From the NCBI GenBank assembly GCA_036267955.1, contig DATAVB010000124.1:1-64000 (forward strand): DNA of 64,000 nt, read 5' to 3'. The position numbers and the translations under genes were made by a program. The notes below the pieces were generated by a model. That model worked only from the letters and a program-made list of their open reading frames with translations. It ran no database searches and was not told where the DNA came from. This document shows positions 8,079-16,943 of this stretch, piece after piece (the stretch's first letter is position 1; each line of letters begins with the position of its first letter). This DNA comes from DATAVB01 sp036267955. Its GTDB lineage: Bacteria > Actinomycetota > Actinomycetes > Mycobacteriales > QHCD01.

Positions 8079-8377
8079 GCGATTGCTCGGACCCTCGGTG
8101 CGGTGACGAGCCAGGCCCGGATGCCGTCCGGGTCGGTGCTCTCCTTGCGGCTGACCCGGTGCCCCGAAGGCCAGCCGCCGCCAAGACTGGCGACCATGAG
8201 CCTGTGCTCGCCAGTGCCGCAGCCGAGATCGAGCACTCGAGCCTTGATCGCGCCCGCGTCGGCGAGAGAACGGAACGCCGGCCGCGGCCGGCCGACGTCC
8301 CACTGCGGCGGGGTGAGGTACAGGTGATCGGGCCCGCGGCCAGCACGGAGACCGTGATCGGTACGCGTATCAGTCAT
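8072..8377 (-). pseudogene. Class I methyltransferase with an internal deletion
   Basis: The ATG at 8377 has AAGGA upstream. Residues 20-62 are a normal start of a SAM-dependent methyltransferase with the nucleotide-binding motif VLDLGCGTGEH. The next residues, GHRVSRKESTDPDGIRAWLV, look like the far C-terminus of the same family, so about 100-150 codons of the catalytic middle are missing. The two ends are still in frame. The relic is divergent from a TetR gene, the usual arrangement for a regulated methyltransferase. Confidence 0.65.
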
Positions 8378-8480
8378 GTCGTGGTCCTTGTCCGGTCGAC
8401 TGTGGATCGGTGCAACGACCATAGCTTTATCAATACACTATGTCATCATCAATGTTCCGTGTATCGACCATGCCGGTATG

Positions 8481-8492
8481 TATACTCGGACG
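8481..8492 (+). promoter_or_regulatory. Leaderless -10 element of the TetR gene
   Basis: TATACT at 8481-8486 stands 6 nt before the GTG at 8493, the layout expected when transcription begins at the start codon. A small palindrome GTATGTATAC (8477-8486) overlaps the hexamer and may be the operator. Confidence 0.5.
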
Positions 8493-9086
8493 GTGCCAAA
8501 GCTGTGGAATGACACGATCGAAGCCCACCGCCAAGCGGTGCGCGACGCGACTCTGGACACCACCGCGTCCCTTGTCGCCGAGCACGGGCTGACGTCGGTG
8601 ACCATGTCCGCGGTCGCCGAGCAGACCGGCATCGGACGAGCCACGCTCTACAAATATTTCCCCGACGTCGCATCGATCCTCTCCGCCTGGCACGAACGAC
8701 AAATCGCCAGCCATCTCGCGCAACTCGCCGAAATCCGGGACCAGACAACTGAGCCCGGCAAGCGACTCGAGACGGTGCTACTGACGTACGCGCTCATCCA
8801 GCAGGAGCGCGTACGTCATCACCGACACGAGCCCCACAGCACCGAACTCGCCGCGCTCCTGCATCCCGACCGACATGTCGCCCACGCGCAACAACACCTG
8901 CGCGACATGTTCCGAGACCTCATCGCGGAGGCAGTCGAAACCGGCGACATCCGGGGCGACGTCACCCCCGACGAGCTCGCCAGCTACTGCCTGCACGCCC
9001 TCACCGCAGCCAGCACCCTGCCCTCCAAAGCAGCAGTCCACCGGCTCGTCACGATCACCCTCGATGGGTTGCGACCGGCGAGCTGA
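8493..9086 (+). CDS. TetR-family regulator
   Basis: This 197-residue protein has a textbook N-terminal helix-turn-helix (GLTSVTMSAVAEQTGIGRATLYKYFPDVASIL, about residues 33-64). I start it at the GTG at 8493 (VPKLWNDTIEAHRQAV), where family members begin; the in-frame ATG at 8478 lies inside the likely -10 box. The C-terminal half carries His-rich text (RVRHHRHEPHS). It is divergent from the methyltransferase relic, DUF2218 and small membrane protein genes, which it probably controlled. Confidence 0.85.
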   Translation: MPKLWNDTIEAHRQAVRDATLDTTASLVAEHGLTSVTMSAVAEQTGIGRATLYKYFPDVASILSAWHERQIASHLAQLAEIRDQTTEPGKRLETVLLTYALIQQERVRHHRHEPHSTELAALLHPDRHVAHAQQHLRDMFRDLIAEAVETGDIRGDVTPDELASYCLHALTAASTLPSKAAVHRLVTITLDGLRPAS

Positions 9087-9153
9087 AACCTCCGACACCA
9101 AAGTTAACCGGCGAGTACGGGTCGCCAGCGTCGATCTCGGCGGCGCGGGTCGC

Positions 9154-10599
9154 CTATTTCGTGTTCTTGGCCCAGGACTCATTGGTCCAGCCGTTGTCCT
9201 TGACTGCCTGCGCCTCCGCTTTGGTCCACATGTCCTGAAGGTGGGACTGTTCGGCGCTCATATTTTTCGACCCGAGAAGGAAGCCGTCATAGAGGCTGAC
9301 GTTCGTCACGCCCGGCGGCCCTTGCGGAATGCCGCCTACCTTCGGCGCCTCGCCCCAGGCGCCTTTTGTGAATCCTTGCATGGCCGCGGGAATGTGCGCG
9401 TCCGTGACCGCCGGTATGGCGCCGGTCTCGTTCAGCCATTGCTGGATGTTCTTTCCGACGCTCATCCACTGCAGGAACTTGATCGCTGCCTTCAGCCTGT
9501 CGCCGCTGATCTTGGCGGGGATCATGTAGCTGGTCCCGCCGGTGCTGATGCCGAATTGTGCCGGAGCGTTCGTGGACAGAGGTGTCGAGTCGGTGGTGAT
9601 GGTGGGGAACGGCATGCTGGCGAACGAGAACTTCACGCCGGGCAGCGCCGCGGGCGCATAGTCAGTACCCCATGCCATCGCCGCCGTGCCAGCAGCGAAG
9701 TCCTTGATGTTCGCCATTGCGCCGGAAGTCCCGGTGATGCCGGACCAGTTCTTCGTCACGCACGTGCCGTAGAACTGTTTGAGCAGCTTCAGTGACTCGG
9801 TGACCTCGGGCGTCTTCGACGTGATCTGCTTGGTCAGAATCGCCTTGGCCCAGTCCTTGCTCGTCAGCTGCGGATTGCTGCCCGGTTTACCTGCGGTGTC
9901 GTAGGCGTTCAGATCGCCGTAGTGCCTCGCGAGCATCATGTAGGCGATCGTGTTCCACGTCCAGCTGGTGCCGATGAGGGAGTCGTCCATGGCGAACGGC
10001 GTGTAGCCCGCGGCCTTGAGTTTGCCGCAGGCGGTCATCAGATCGGCGAACGTGCTGATCGGGGCCGGCACGCCGGCTTTGCTGAATGCATCCTTGTTGT
10101 AGAACACGCCGGCCTCGAACAGGTTGAAGGGCATCCAGTCGACGTTTCCGGCGGGGTCGATCGACTTGTCCAAGCTGTAGTGGGCGGGGTCGAACTGGTC
10201 GATCCACGCCTTGTTTCCCGGTACGTACGGATTCGGCTTCTTGAGGTCGTTCTGCAGGTGATAGACCATGAACGGCTTGTAAGACGCCTGGTTGAACACG
10301 AGTTCCGGTGCCGTGCCGGCGGCCAATTGCGTGGATTCAGTCTGGTTGAACTGGCTCAGTGGCAGCACAACCGTCTTCACCTTGATTTTCGGGTTGTCCT
10401 TCTCGAACTTCGCGATCAGATGCTCCCACGCTGGCCCGAACGATGACCCGGAGTTGGTCCACTGGTTCGGCCCCTCAAGAGTAATCGTGGTTGTTCCCGC
10501 TGACGATCCCCCGCCAGAGGACGAACAGGATGCAGCCAACAGGGCACACGCGGCAGCCAGCGCGACAGCGCCGGTCCGGGGCAGAACACGCAATCTCAT
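9154..10599 (-). CDS. Sugar ABC transporter substrate-binding lipoprotein
   Basis: The product is a 481-residue family 1 extracellular solute-binding protein. Residues 1-25 are a lipoprotein signal ending in ALLAASC, with Cys25 as the expected lipidated residue. The mature protein has the usual NPKIKVKTVVLPLSQ, GTAPELVFNQ, GVFYNKDAFSKAGV and TSWTWNT blocks. It is the last gene of the unit permease-permease-binding protein read leftwards and follows the second permease by 25 bp. Its ATG has GAGGAG upstream. No ATPase is encoded here, so a shared MsiK-like ATPase is likely. The ligand is probably an oligosaccharide released by the nearby exported enzyme. Confidence 0.9.
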   Translation of the reverse strand: MRLRVLPRTGAVALAAACALLAASCSSSGGGSSAGTTTITLEGPNQWTNSGSSFGPAWEHLIAKFEKDNPKIKVKTVVLPLSQFNQTESTQLAAGTAPELVFNQASYKPFMVYHLQNDLKKPNPYVPGNKAWIDQFDPAHYSLDKSIDPAGNVDWMPFNLFEAGVFYNKDAFSKAGVPAPISTFADLMTACGKLKAAGYTPFAMDDSLIGTSWTWNTIAYMMLARHYGDLNAYDTAGKPGSNPQLTSKDWAKAILTKQITSKTPEVTESLKLLKQFYGTCVTKNWSGITGTSGAMANIKDFAAGTAAMAWGTDYAPAALPGVKFSFASMPFPTITTDSTPLSTNAPAQFGISTGGTSYMIPAKISGDRLKAAIKFLQWMSVGKNIQQWLNETGAIPAVTDAHIPAAMQGFTKGAWGEAPKVGGIPQGPPGVTNVSLYDGFLLGSKNMSAEQSHLQDMWTKAEAQAVKDNGWTNESWAKNTK

Positions 10600-10624
10600 G
10601 ACGCCCTCATCTCCTCGTGGCGGC

Positions 10625-11533
10625 TCACTTGCTGCCGCCGGGAACCCCGCCCTGAATGCCGGCGAGGAAGTACTTGGACAGAAATACGAACAGCAGTAGC
10701 AGAGGTATGGACGCCAGCGTGTAGCCGGCGAACAGCGGACCCCAGTTGGTGACGTTCTGGCCCTGAAAGAAGGAGAGTCCGACGGAGACGGTGCGCAGGT
10801 TGTTGTCAGTGACCGTCAGCAGTGGCCAGAAAAAGTCATTCCATACGCCGATCACGGTAACCAGAGCGACCGTGCCGATTACCGGCAATGACAGCGGGAG
10901 CATGAGCGACGTGAACATGCGGACCCCGCTGGCGCCGTCGACCCGGGCCGCGTCGAACAACTCCTGTGGGATGCCTTCTACGAAGGTCTTGATCAGGATG
11001 GTGGCGAGCACGAGTCCGCCGGCGACATGGGGGATCACCAGGACGATCCGGGTGTTGAGAATCCCGAGGTTGCGGGCGAGCACGAACAACGGGATCAGGC
11101 TCGAGATGCCTGGCACCATGAGCAGGCACGCGATGAGACCGAAGAGAACCTTGCGCCCGAAGAAGTCGTAGCGGGCGAAAACGAAAGCAGCGCTGGATGC
11201 GAGCAGCAATATCCCGCCGATCGAGATGGCGGCCACGATGATTGTCGTGACGAAATACGGCTGCACCTGGCGCCATGCCGTCGTGTAGTTCGCCCACCGC
11301 AGCGGCCAGGTGGGCACCCAGTAGGAGTTGTAGAACTGCTGGTTCGTCTTGAACGAGGTGAGGAACATGAACAGGAACGGAAACAGGCTGACGAATACCA
11401 GGGCAGAGAGGACGAGGCCAACGGCGAACTGGCCGGCCCGACCCTTGCGCCGCCGGGCGCGGGCCAGCGGTCGGTGGGGCGCCACCGCCACCTGTTCCGC
11501 GACCAACAGCGTTTCCTCAGAGGGACGCGACAT
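10625..11533 (-). CDS. Sugar ABC transporter permease, MalG type
   Basis: This 302-residue inner-membrane permease has six predicted spans and the cytoplasmic EAA-type loop (DAARVDGASGVRMFTSLMLPLSLPV). The start is the ATG at 11533, preceded by GGAGGG; it lies inside the 3' end of the upstream permease gene (17-nt overlap), indicating coupled translation. It pairs with the MalF-type protein to form the channel for the solute delivered by the binding protein at 9154-10599. Confidence 0.9.
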   Translation of the reverse strand: MSRPSEETLLVAEQVAVAPHRPLARARRRKGRAGQFAVGLVLSALVFVSLFPFLFMFLTSFKTNQQFYNSYWVPTWPLRWANYTTAWRQVQPYFVTTIIVAAISIGGILLLASSAAFVFARYDFFGRKVLFGLIACLLMVPGISSLIPLFVLARNLGILNTRIVLVIPHVAGGLVLATILIKTFVEGIPQELFDAARVDGASGVRMFTSLMLPLSLPVIGTVALVTVIGVWNDFFWPLLTVTDNNLRTVSVGLSFFQGQNVTNWGPLFAGYTLASIPLLLLFVFLSKYFLAGIQGGVPGGSK

Positions 11534-12476
11534 TGCCAGTATCCCTCCGTCGCACCAACAGCGCCGCGGCAGAGAACGCAAGGGTGATCACGAACAGAAC
11601 AGTCGACAGGGTCGCGGCATAACCCCATTCCTGGCCCTGGAACGCGACTCCCAACATGCGCAGCACCGGTACCTGCGTAGCGTCGTCCGGGCCACCCTGC
11701 GTCACCAGATATGCCGCAAAGCCGTATTGCAGCACCGAGATCGTGGCCAGGAAGAACAGCAGCCGGATCTGGCGTGTCAGCAGCGGCAGGTCCACCGCCC
11801 ATAACCGGCGCCAGCGCCCGGCCCCGTCGAGCGACGCCGCCTCGAAGAGTTCGGCGGGGATGTTCTGCAGTTGGGACAGGAAGATCAGGAAAGGAAGGGA
11901 AGCGATCCACGGAAAACCGATCGCAAGCAGGGCCGGCAGCGCGGTATTCGGCTCGCCCACCCAGTTATGTTGCAGGGCGCCGAGACCGATCGCCTTGAAG
12001 AACCGGTTGAGCACGCCGTTGTTGGGGTCGTAGATAAACGACCAGACCAGGACGGTCACGACTCCGGGAAACGCCATGGGTGCAATCAACAGCGTACGAA
12101 AGACGAACTGGGCCCGCTGACTGCGCAGGGTGATGACCAATTCGGCCGCCACCAGCGGCAGCGCCCACATCAACGTGACGCTGACGGCGAAGATGATTCC
12201 GAGGTTCTTGAACGACTTCCACCACAGGTCGTCAGAGAGCATCGTGCGATAGTTGGCCAGGCCGACGAACGGTGAAGAAAACCCCGGACGCCAGTCATAG
12301 AACGAGTGGACGATTCCGCTGATGGCCGGGTAATAGGCAAATGCGCCAAGCATCCCGAACGTCGGGAGCAGCACGAGGTAGACGTACCAGGGGAACCGCC
12401 GGCGTCGACGCACGCGACGCGGCAGCGACCGGGAGGTCGCGTGTGGCGCGTCGCGCGCCGGTCCGATAACTGCCAT
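11517..12476 (-). CDS. Sugar ABC transporter permease, MalF type
   Basis: This 319-residue permease is the first gene of the transport unit. A basic N-terminus (RRVRRRRRFPW) precedes the first span, and the EAA loop (ELFEAASLDGAGRWRRLWAVDLPLL) is near residue 210. I take the ATG at 12476 because AGGGGA is 6-7 nt upstream; another ATG lies 18 nt further out. A near-consensus promoter at 12630-12658 points at it, leaving a leader of about 145 nt. Confidence 0.9.
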   Translation of the reverse strand: MAVIGPARDAPHATSRSLPRRVRRRRRFPWYVYLVLLPTFGMLGAFAYYPAISGIVHSFYDWRPGFSSPFVGLANYRTMLSDDLWWKSFKNLGIIFAVSVTLMWALPLVAAELVITLRSQRAQFVFRTLLIAPMAFPGVVTVLVWSFIYDPNNGVLNRFFKAIGLGALQHNWVGEPNTALPALLAIGFPWIASLPFLIFLSQLQNIPAELFEAASLDGAGRWRRLWAVDLPLLTRQIRLLFFLATISVLQYGFAAYLVTQGGPDDATQVPVLRMLGVAFQGQEWGYAATLSTVLFVITLAFSAAALLVRRRDTGNVASL

Positions 12477-12629
12477 GATTCCCCTGACATTCACCTGGAT
12501 CGCGGTGTAGTCGCTCTCAAAAGGCTTGCCTCAGTGCCTGCTTGACGTGGCACTGCCGAGGTTGGACGCCACCTTCGTGACGATTCCGGAGGCGACCCGT
12601 CCACTGTTCGTCACCTCGATTTGCCCGAG

Positions 12630-12658
12630 ACGTTAGAATTAATGCTTCAATATGTCAA
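12630..12658 (-). promoter_or_regulatory. Near-consensus promoter for the ABC operon
   Basis: On the minus strand TTGACA (12658-12653) is followed after 17 nt by TAACGT (12635-12630). The element sits between the divergent operon and regulator and is AT-rich for this genome. It overlaps an imperfect repeat (ATGCTT and AAGGCAT), a plausible binding site for the GntR-LacI regulator. Confidence 0.65.
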
Positions 12659-12680
12659 GGCATCATCCGAAGGAGGGCCG

Positions 12681-12725
12681 ATGACGGCAGAGTCATGGTC
12701 GAGATGTGCGAGAGGGCGTCGATGA
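12681..12725 (+). CDS. 14-codon leader ORF coupled to the regulator start
   Basis: An ATG directly after AAGGAGGG (12670-12677) encodes MTAESWSRCARGRR. Its TGA at 12723-12725 overlaps the ATG of the regulator (ATGA). The best ribosome binding site in the region thus serves the leader, and the regulator may be translated by re-initiation, helped by its own GAGAGGG. It is too short to call by homology; the evidence is position only. Confidence 0.4.
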   Translation: MTAESWSRCARGRR

Positions 12726-13858
12726 AGGACGGGCGTAAAACGGGCATCCCGCTGCACCAGCAGGTGCGACAGGCCCTGCTGGAGACCATCGGCCGAGGCG
12801 AGTTCACCGCGGGGGCGCCGTTCATCACCGAGCGCAAGCTGTGCGAACAGTTCGGTGTCAGCACCACCACGGCCGTGCGCGTTCTCAACGACCTGGTAGC
12901 GGAGGGTGTCCTGGTCCGACACCGGGCCAGGGGCACCTTCGTCGCCGAGCCTGCTTCCGCCGCGGACTCCCCCAATACCAGCCCTGAAGACCGTTCGGAT
13001 AAGACGATTGCCTGCATCCTGCAGGCCCACGGGCGCCACGAGACACGGCTGCTTGACGGCGTCAAGGACGCGAGCACGGAGCTGGGCTACCGCATGCTCC
13101 TGAGCTACAGCGACGGTGAGCCAGACCGGGAGGAGGCAGCCCTTCGCAGCGCCATGCAATCCGGCGTGCGCGGCATCGTGCTCTACCCCGTCGATGGCTC
13201 GGCCAGCCTCAACATGCTCGCCGAGGTGCGCCGACAACAAGTGCCCGTCGTGATGGTTGACCGGTACCGGCCAGACATTCCGACCGACGCCGTCGTCGCG
13301 GACAATTTAGCCGTTGGTTACCAGGTAACAGAACAATTGATTCAGCTTGGCCACGAACGTATCGCGACGCTGTGGAACGAAACAGAGTGCACGAGTGTCC
13401 GGGATCGACTCACCGGCCACATTCATGCACTCAAGGACAACGGCGTACCGGTGCGACCTGAGCTCACCGTCCTGCGCTCGTACGTCCCCGGGTCGGACTC
13501 CGCCCGCGACGGGACCGTCGAAACGCTCCTGAAAATGGCCAGTCCGCCGACGATGCTCCTGTGCAGCAACGGGTACGTCCTGGCGCGGGTCGCGGAGGAC
13601 CTGGTCGCCATGGGCATGAGCGTTCCCGGGACCGTCGACCTGGCCGGAATGGACGACGCGGGCCCGTTTGACATCCTCCCCCTCACCGCTGTCGCGGGAG
13701 TGCTGCCCTCACGGCAAATGGGGTACGACGCGATGCAGCTGCTGCACACGCGCATCGTGAGTCCCGAGCCCTACCAGGACGTGCAGCACAAAATCCTGCC
13801 CATTGAAGTCCGAACCCGGGCCGGCGCGCCCGGCCATTTGCGTGTGGTGGTCGACTGA
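12722..13858 (+). CDS. GntR-type HTH fused to a LacI-type sensor
   Basis: This 378-residue hybrid regulator starts with a GntR winged helix (PLHQQVRQALLETIGRGEF, then ITERKLCEQFGVSTTTAVRVLNDL), about residues 8-75. A LacI/periplasmic-binding-like sugar sensor follows from about residue 95 to the end. Such hybrids repress sugar operons until a sugar binds. I choose the ATG at 12722 (GAGAGGG upstream); an ATG at 12695 is in frame but poorly placed. It is divergent from the ABC operon and upstream of the exported BNR_4 protein, so it probably controls both. Confidence 0.88.
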   Translation: MKDGRKTGIPLHQQVRQALLETIGRGEFTAGAPFITERKLCEQFGVSTTTAVRVLNDLVAEGVLVRHRARGTFVAEPASAADSPNTSPEDRSDKTIACILQAHGRHETRLLDGVKDASTELGYRMLLSYSDGEPDREEAALRSAMQSGVRGIVLYPVDGSASLNMLAEVRRQQVPVVMVDRYRPDIPTDAVVADNLAVGYQVTEQLIQLGHERIATLWNETECTSVRDRLTGHIHALKDNGVPVRPELTVLRSYVPGSDSARDGTVETLLKMASPPTMLLCSNGYVLARVAEDLVAMGMSVPGTVDLAGMDDAGPFDILPLTAVAGVLPSRQMGYDAMQLLHTRIVSPEPYQDVQHKILPIEVRTRAGAPGHLRVVVD

Positions 13859-13908
13859 TCAGACTGCGTCGCTCCCGATCCACCGGTCAGGCCGACGATG
13901 TTTGACTA

Positions 13909-13937
13909 TTGCCAATGGCGTGCGCATCACCTAATCT
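13909..13937 (+). promoter_or_regulatory. Promoter for the Tat-exported BNR_4 protein
   Basis: TTGCCA (13909-13914), a 17-nt spacer and TAATCT (13932-13937) form a good vegetative promoter about 130 bp before the gene. An 8-bp direct repeat GCGCATCA at 13922-13929 and 13941-13948 flanks the -10 and may be a regulator site. Confidence 0.6.
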
Positions 13938-14064
13938 TTAGCGCATCAATGCGGGTAAGTGTCAGGCAGCATCGCGCGGCCGACGGACGCCGCTCAGGCG
14001 AATCGCCCCGCGGAACTTCTGACGCCGGCCATCCCACAGGACATGTCCGCTGGACAAAGGATCG

Positions 14065-16149
14065 GTGATCGTCGATATGACTCATGATGTCTCGCGCCGG
14101 AGGTTCCTGGTCCGGGCAACGCTGCTCAGCTCGACTGTCGCGGCCGGTGCCGGCGGCCTGCTCCAACCGGCCACGGCGGGGGCCGCCGAACCTGCCGCCC
14201 GGAAGCTGGCCTACTCGGACAATTTCCAGCGCCCGGACAGCACCGTCGTCGGCGACGGATGGGTCAAACTGCGTGGCAGCTGGTCGCTGGTCTCGCAGAC
14301 CCTGCAACCCACCGGCAATACCGCGCAGATGCAGATCGCACAGACGGCATTCGAACTCGGCCGCGATTTCACGGTCGAGGGGACGGTCAGCGTGAACGCG
14401 CCTGGCGGCGTGCACAACGGGATCGCGTTCAACATTCACGACCTGGGCAACGGAAACCAGAGCGCCTACGCGCTGACTCTCTCCTACGGTTCTCCGTCGA
14501 TCTGGGCGCTATTCAACATCGTCAACTCCTCGCAACGATTCCTACCCGCATTCAAGGTAATCGACATCGAGGCCGGCAAGCCGTACACATTGCGGGCGAC
14601 CGTCTCCCGGTACGGCTCGTTCCACGTGACAATCCTCGACGGCAGCACGGTGCTGGTCTCCGAGCCGGTCGACCTCGACCCATTCGACACGCAACTCGCC
14701 GGGGGCTTCTTCGGCCTCTACTCACAGGCCGGCAACGCCGACGGCACATTCCAGGTGCACAGCATCAATGCGCAGAGCTCAACCCTGCCCTCCACGCCGC
14801 CGCCGCCACGAGCGGCGGTGCCTCTGGTCTGCACGCCTGTGCAGGGCCCGCCCTATCAATTGCCCGGCACCCAGTGGAGCGTCGTCAATTCCAGCCTCGT
14901 CGACCAGACTCAGTCGCAGGTTGCGATCGGGCAGGCGCTACTGACAAACGGCACCACGCAGTATGTTGCCTACTATGCCGCGGACAAGGAAATGACCGTC
15001 GCCCAACGCTCGACCGACAGCGACACCTGGGTCCGGCAGCCGCTGCAGAACTATGTCGGGACCGATGGCCACAATGCGGTTGGATGTGCGCTCGACCGCG
15101 ACGGCCAATTACATGTCGCCGGCAACATGCACAATGTGCCGCTCATCTATTTCCGGACGTCGACGGCTGGCGATGTCACCAGCTTGACCCGGATCACGTC
15201 CATGGTCGACCCGGAGACCGAGCAGTCGGAGACCTACCCGGTCTTCCTACGCAACGCCGACGGAGCGCTTATTTACAATTACCGCAGCGGTGTCAGCGGC
15301 AGCGGAGCTACCTACTACAACATCTATGACGAGTCGACCAAGACCTGGAGCCGGCTACTGGACCAGCCGCTGTTTGACGGGCAGGGTGCCGGCAACTCGT
15401 ACCCGTCGAGTCCCACACTTGGCCCGGACGGCTATTTCCACATGGTATGGGTGTGGCGGGCCACCGGCGATGCCGCCACCAACCACGATCTGTGTTACGC
15501 CCGCAGCAAGGACATGGTGCACTGGGAGACGGTCGACGGCGACCCGCTGAGCCTTCCAATCGTCCAGTCGACCAAGGGCGTGGTCATCGACCCGATCCCC
15601 ATGTACAACGGGCTGCTGAACGGCGTCCCTGCTATCGGATTCGACGCCGATAAACGGGTGCTCATCAGCTACTACAAGCTGGACAAGAAGCTGAACACCC
15701 AGGTATACATCGCGCGTCCCACACATAAGAATAGCTGGCAGGTTATCCAAGCGAGCTCCTGGACCGGCCGTTACTTTGCGGAGGGCATTGGCACCATTCC
15801 CCCACAACCGTCCATCTCGGCCGTCTCGGCGCTCCCGGACGGGAACCTGCAGATGGCGTATTCCTACACCCCATCGGCAGACACCAGCTATTCGGGCACC
15901 TGGATCATCGACCCCAAGACGCTGCACCCGTTCACCGAAGCCCCAACGCCGTCCAGCGCGCCGGCTGAGCTGACCACGGTCCGGTCGACCTTCCCAAACA
16001 TGGTCGTCGAGCTGCGCGGCGACATCGGCTCTGCGGGATCGCCGACACAGAAGTATCTGCTCCGCTACGAAGGCCTTCAGCCGCCGGTCAGCAAGCCGCC
16101 GTACCCGGATCCGAGCCCGCTCGAGGTCTACCTGGTCGAGTCGTCCTGA
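14065..16149 (+). CDS. Tat-exported BNR_4 protein, polysaccharide-lyase-like
   Basis: This 694-residue secreted protein has a twin-arginine signal (SRRRFLVRATLLSS, then an Ala-rich cleavage region). Residues 45-240 look like a concanavalin-type beta-sandwich (YSDNFQRPDSTVVGDGW). A Pro-rich linker (STPPPPRAAVPL) leads to a BNR_4-type propeller from about residue 265: DGHNAVGCALDRDGQLHVAG, then NMHNVPLIYFRTS, YPVFLRNADGALIYNYRSG, HMVWVWRATGD. BNR_4 proteins include ulvan lyases and rhamnose-glucuronate lyases. The conserved His residues in the GHN and MHN segments are present. It likely cleaves an acidic polysaccharide outside the cell, feeding the adjacent ABC importer. The start is a GTG with AAAGGA close upstream. 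The exact polysaccharide is not predictable. Confidence 0.75.
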   Translation: MIVDMTHDVSRRRFLVRATLLSSTVAAGAGGLLQPATAGAAEPAARKLAYSDNFQRPDSTVVGDGWVKLRGSWSLVSQTLQPTGNTAQMQIAQTAFELGRDFTVEGTVSVNAPGGVHNGIAFNIHDLGNGNQSAYALTLSYGSPSIWALFNIVNSSQRFLPAFKVIDIEAGKPYTLRATVSRYGSFHVTILDGSTVLVSEPVDLDPFDTQLAGGFFGLYSQAGNADGTFQVHSINAQSSTLPSTPPPPRAAVPLVCTPVQGPPYQLPGTQWSVVNSSLVDQTQSQVAIGQALLTNGTTQYVAYYAADKEMTVAQRSTDSDTWVRQPLQNYVGTDGHNAVGCALDRDGQLHVAGNMHNVPLIYFRTSTAGDVTSLTRITSMVDPETEQSETYPVFLRNADGALIYNYRSGVSGSGATYYNIYDESTKTWSRLLDQPLFDGQGAGNSYPSSPTLGPDGYFHMVWVWRATGDAATNHDLCYARSKDMVHWETVDGDPLSLPIVQSTKGVVIDPIPMYNGLLNGVPAIGFDADKRVLISYYKLDKKLNTQVYIARPTHKNSWQVIQASSWTGRYFAEGIGTIPPQPSISAVSALPDGNLQMAYSYTPSADTSYSGTWIIDPKTLHPFTEAPTPSSAPAELTTVRSTFPNMVVELRGDIGSAGSPTQKYLLRYEGLQPPVSKPPYPDPSPLEVYLVESS

Positions 16150-16313
16150 TCGAGCGCACCCGGCCCCGTCTCGTTGTGCAGCAATTAACGCCGAGACACA
16201 GGAAAGCGGGCCTACTGACCGGCAGCGGAAAGCAGGAAGTCGCCGGTCCGGCCGTACGAATCGACAAGCGCGCCAACATCCAATGAGATTGGAGCACTGC
16301 TACGCAGCGCAGG

Positions 16314-16325
16314 TACAGTCGGTAA
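16314..16325 (+). promoter_or_regulatory. Leaderless -10 element of the PPOX gene
   Basis: TACAGT at 16314-16319 ends 6 nt before the ATG at 16326, and no Shine-Dalgarno sequence is present. TTGGAG at 16289-16294 is a weak -35 at 19-nt spacing. Confidence 0.5.
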
Positions 16326-16850
16326 ATGGAGACCATCAATCTGGGTAAGGCGGATGGGTTGCCGCCGGTCGATTGGGCCGTCGTTGTCGAGAAGCTCGAT
16401 ACCGGATCGGGGCCGGCTCCCGACGGGACGAACTCCCGCACGACATGGCTTTCCACCGTCAACGAGGACGGCAGCCCACATGTGACTGCGGTCGGCGCCA
16501 TCTGGCTGGACGGCACATTCTGGTTCCAGACCGGCGCGGATACCCGCAAGGGGCGCAATGTCGAACGGGATCCGCGGTGCTCCGTCGCGGTGTCGATTCG
16601 TGACGCGGACGTCGTGCTGGAAGGCGACGCGGCGCGGGTGACCGAGCCAAGCGCAGTGGCGCGCGCGGCAAAGGCGTGGGCGGACGGCGGTTGGCCGGTC
16701 GAACCCGACGAGAGTGGAGCGGGCATCACCGCCCCGTTCAACGCGCCGACGCAGGGGCCACCACCGTGGCGCGTGTATCGCATCGAGCCACGTTCGGCGA
16801 CCGTGGTGTCGTCGGCAGAGTCAGGCGGCCTGACCCGCTTCCGCTTCTGA
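16326..16850 (+). CDS. Pyridoxamine-phosphate-oxidase-like flavin protein
   Basis: This 174-residue protein has the split-barrel PPOX fold: TTWLSTVNEDGSPHVTAVGAIW, FWFQTGADTRKGRNVERDPR and a late YRIEP strand. Actinobacteria carry many such proteins that use FMN or F420 to reduce diverse substrates. The sequence does not show which cofactor is used. It stands alone between the polysaccharide gene and the subtilase gene. Confidence 0.8.
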   Translation: METINLGKADGLPPVDWAVVVEKLDTGSGPAPDGTNSRTTWLSTVNEDGSPHVTAVGAIWLDGTFWFQTGADTRKGRNVERDPRCSVAVSIRDADVVLEGDAARVTEPSAVARAAKAWADGGWPVEPDESGAGITAPFNAPTQGPPPWRVYRIEPRSATVVSSAESGGLTRFRF

Positions 16851-16930
16851 CGCCGACGGATGATCGGCCCCTAGATCGGCGAGTTGGAATTCGACGGTCG
16901 AATCACGGACCAGATATTGACGCGACACTC

Positions 16931-16943
16931 TAGACTCGCCGAC
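16931..16943 (+). promoter_or_regulatory. Leaderless -10 element of the subtilase gene
   Basis: TAGACT at 16931-16936 stands 7 nt before the GTG at 16944, which has no ribosome binding site. Confidence 0.45.
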
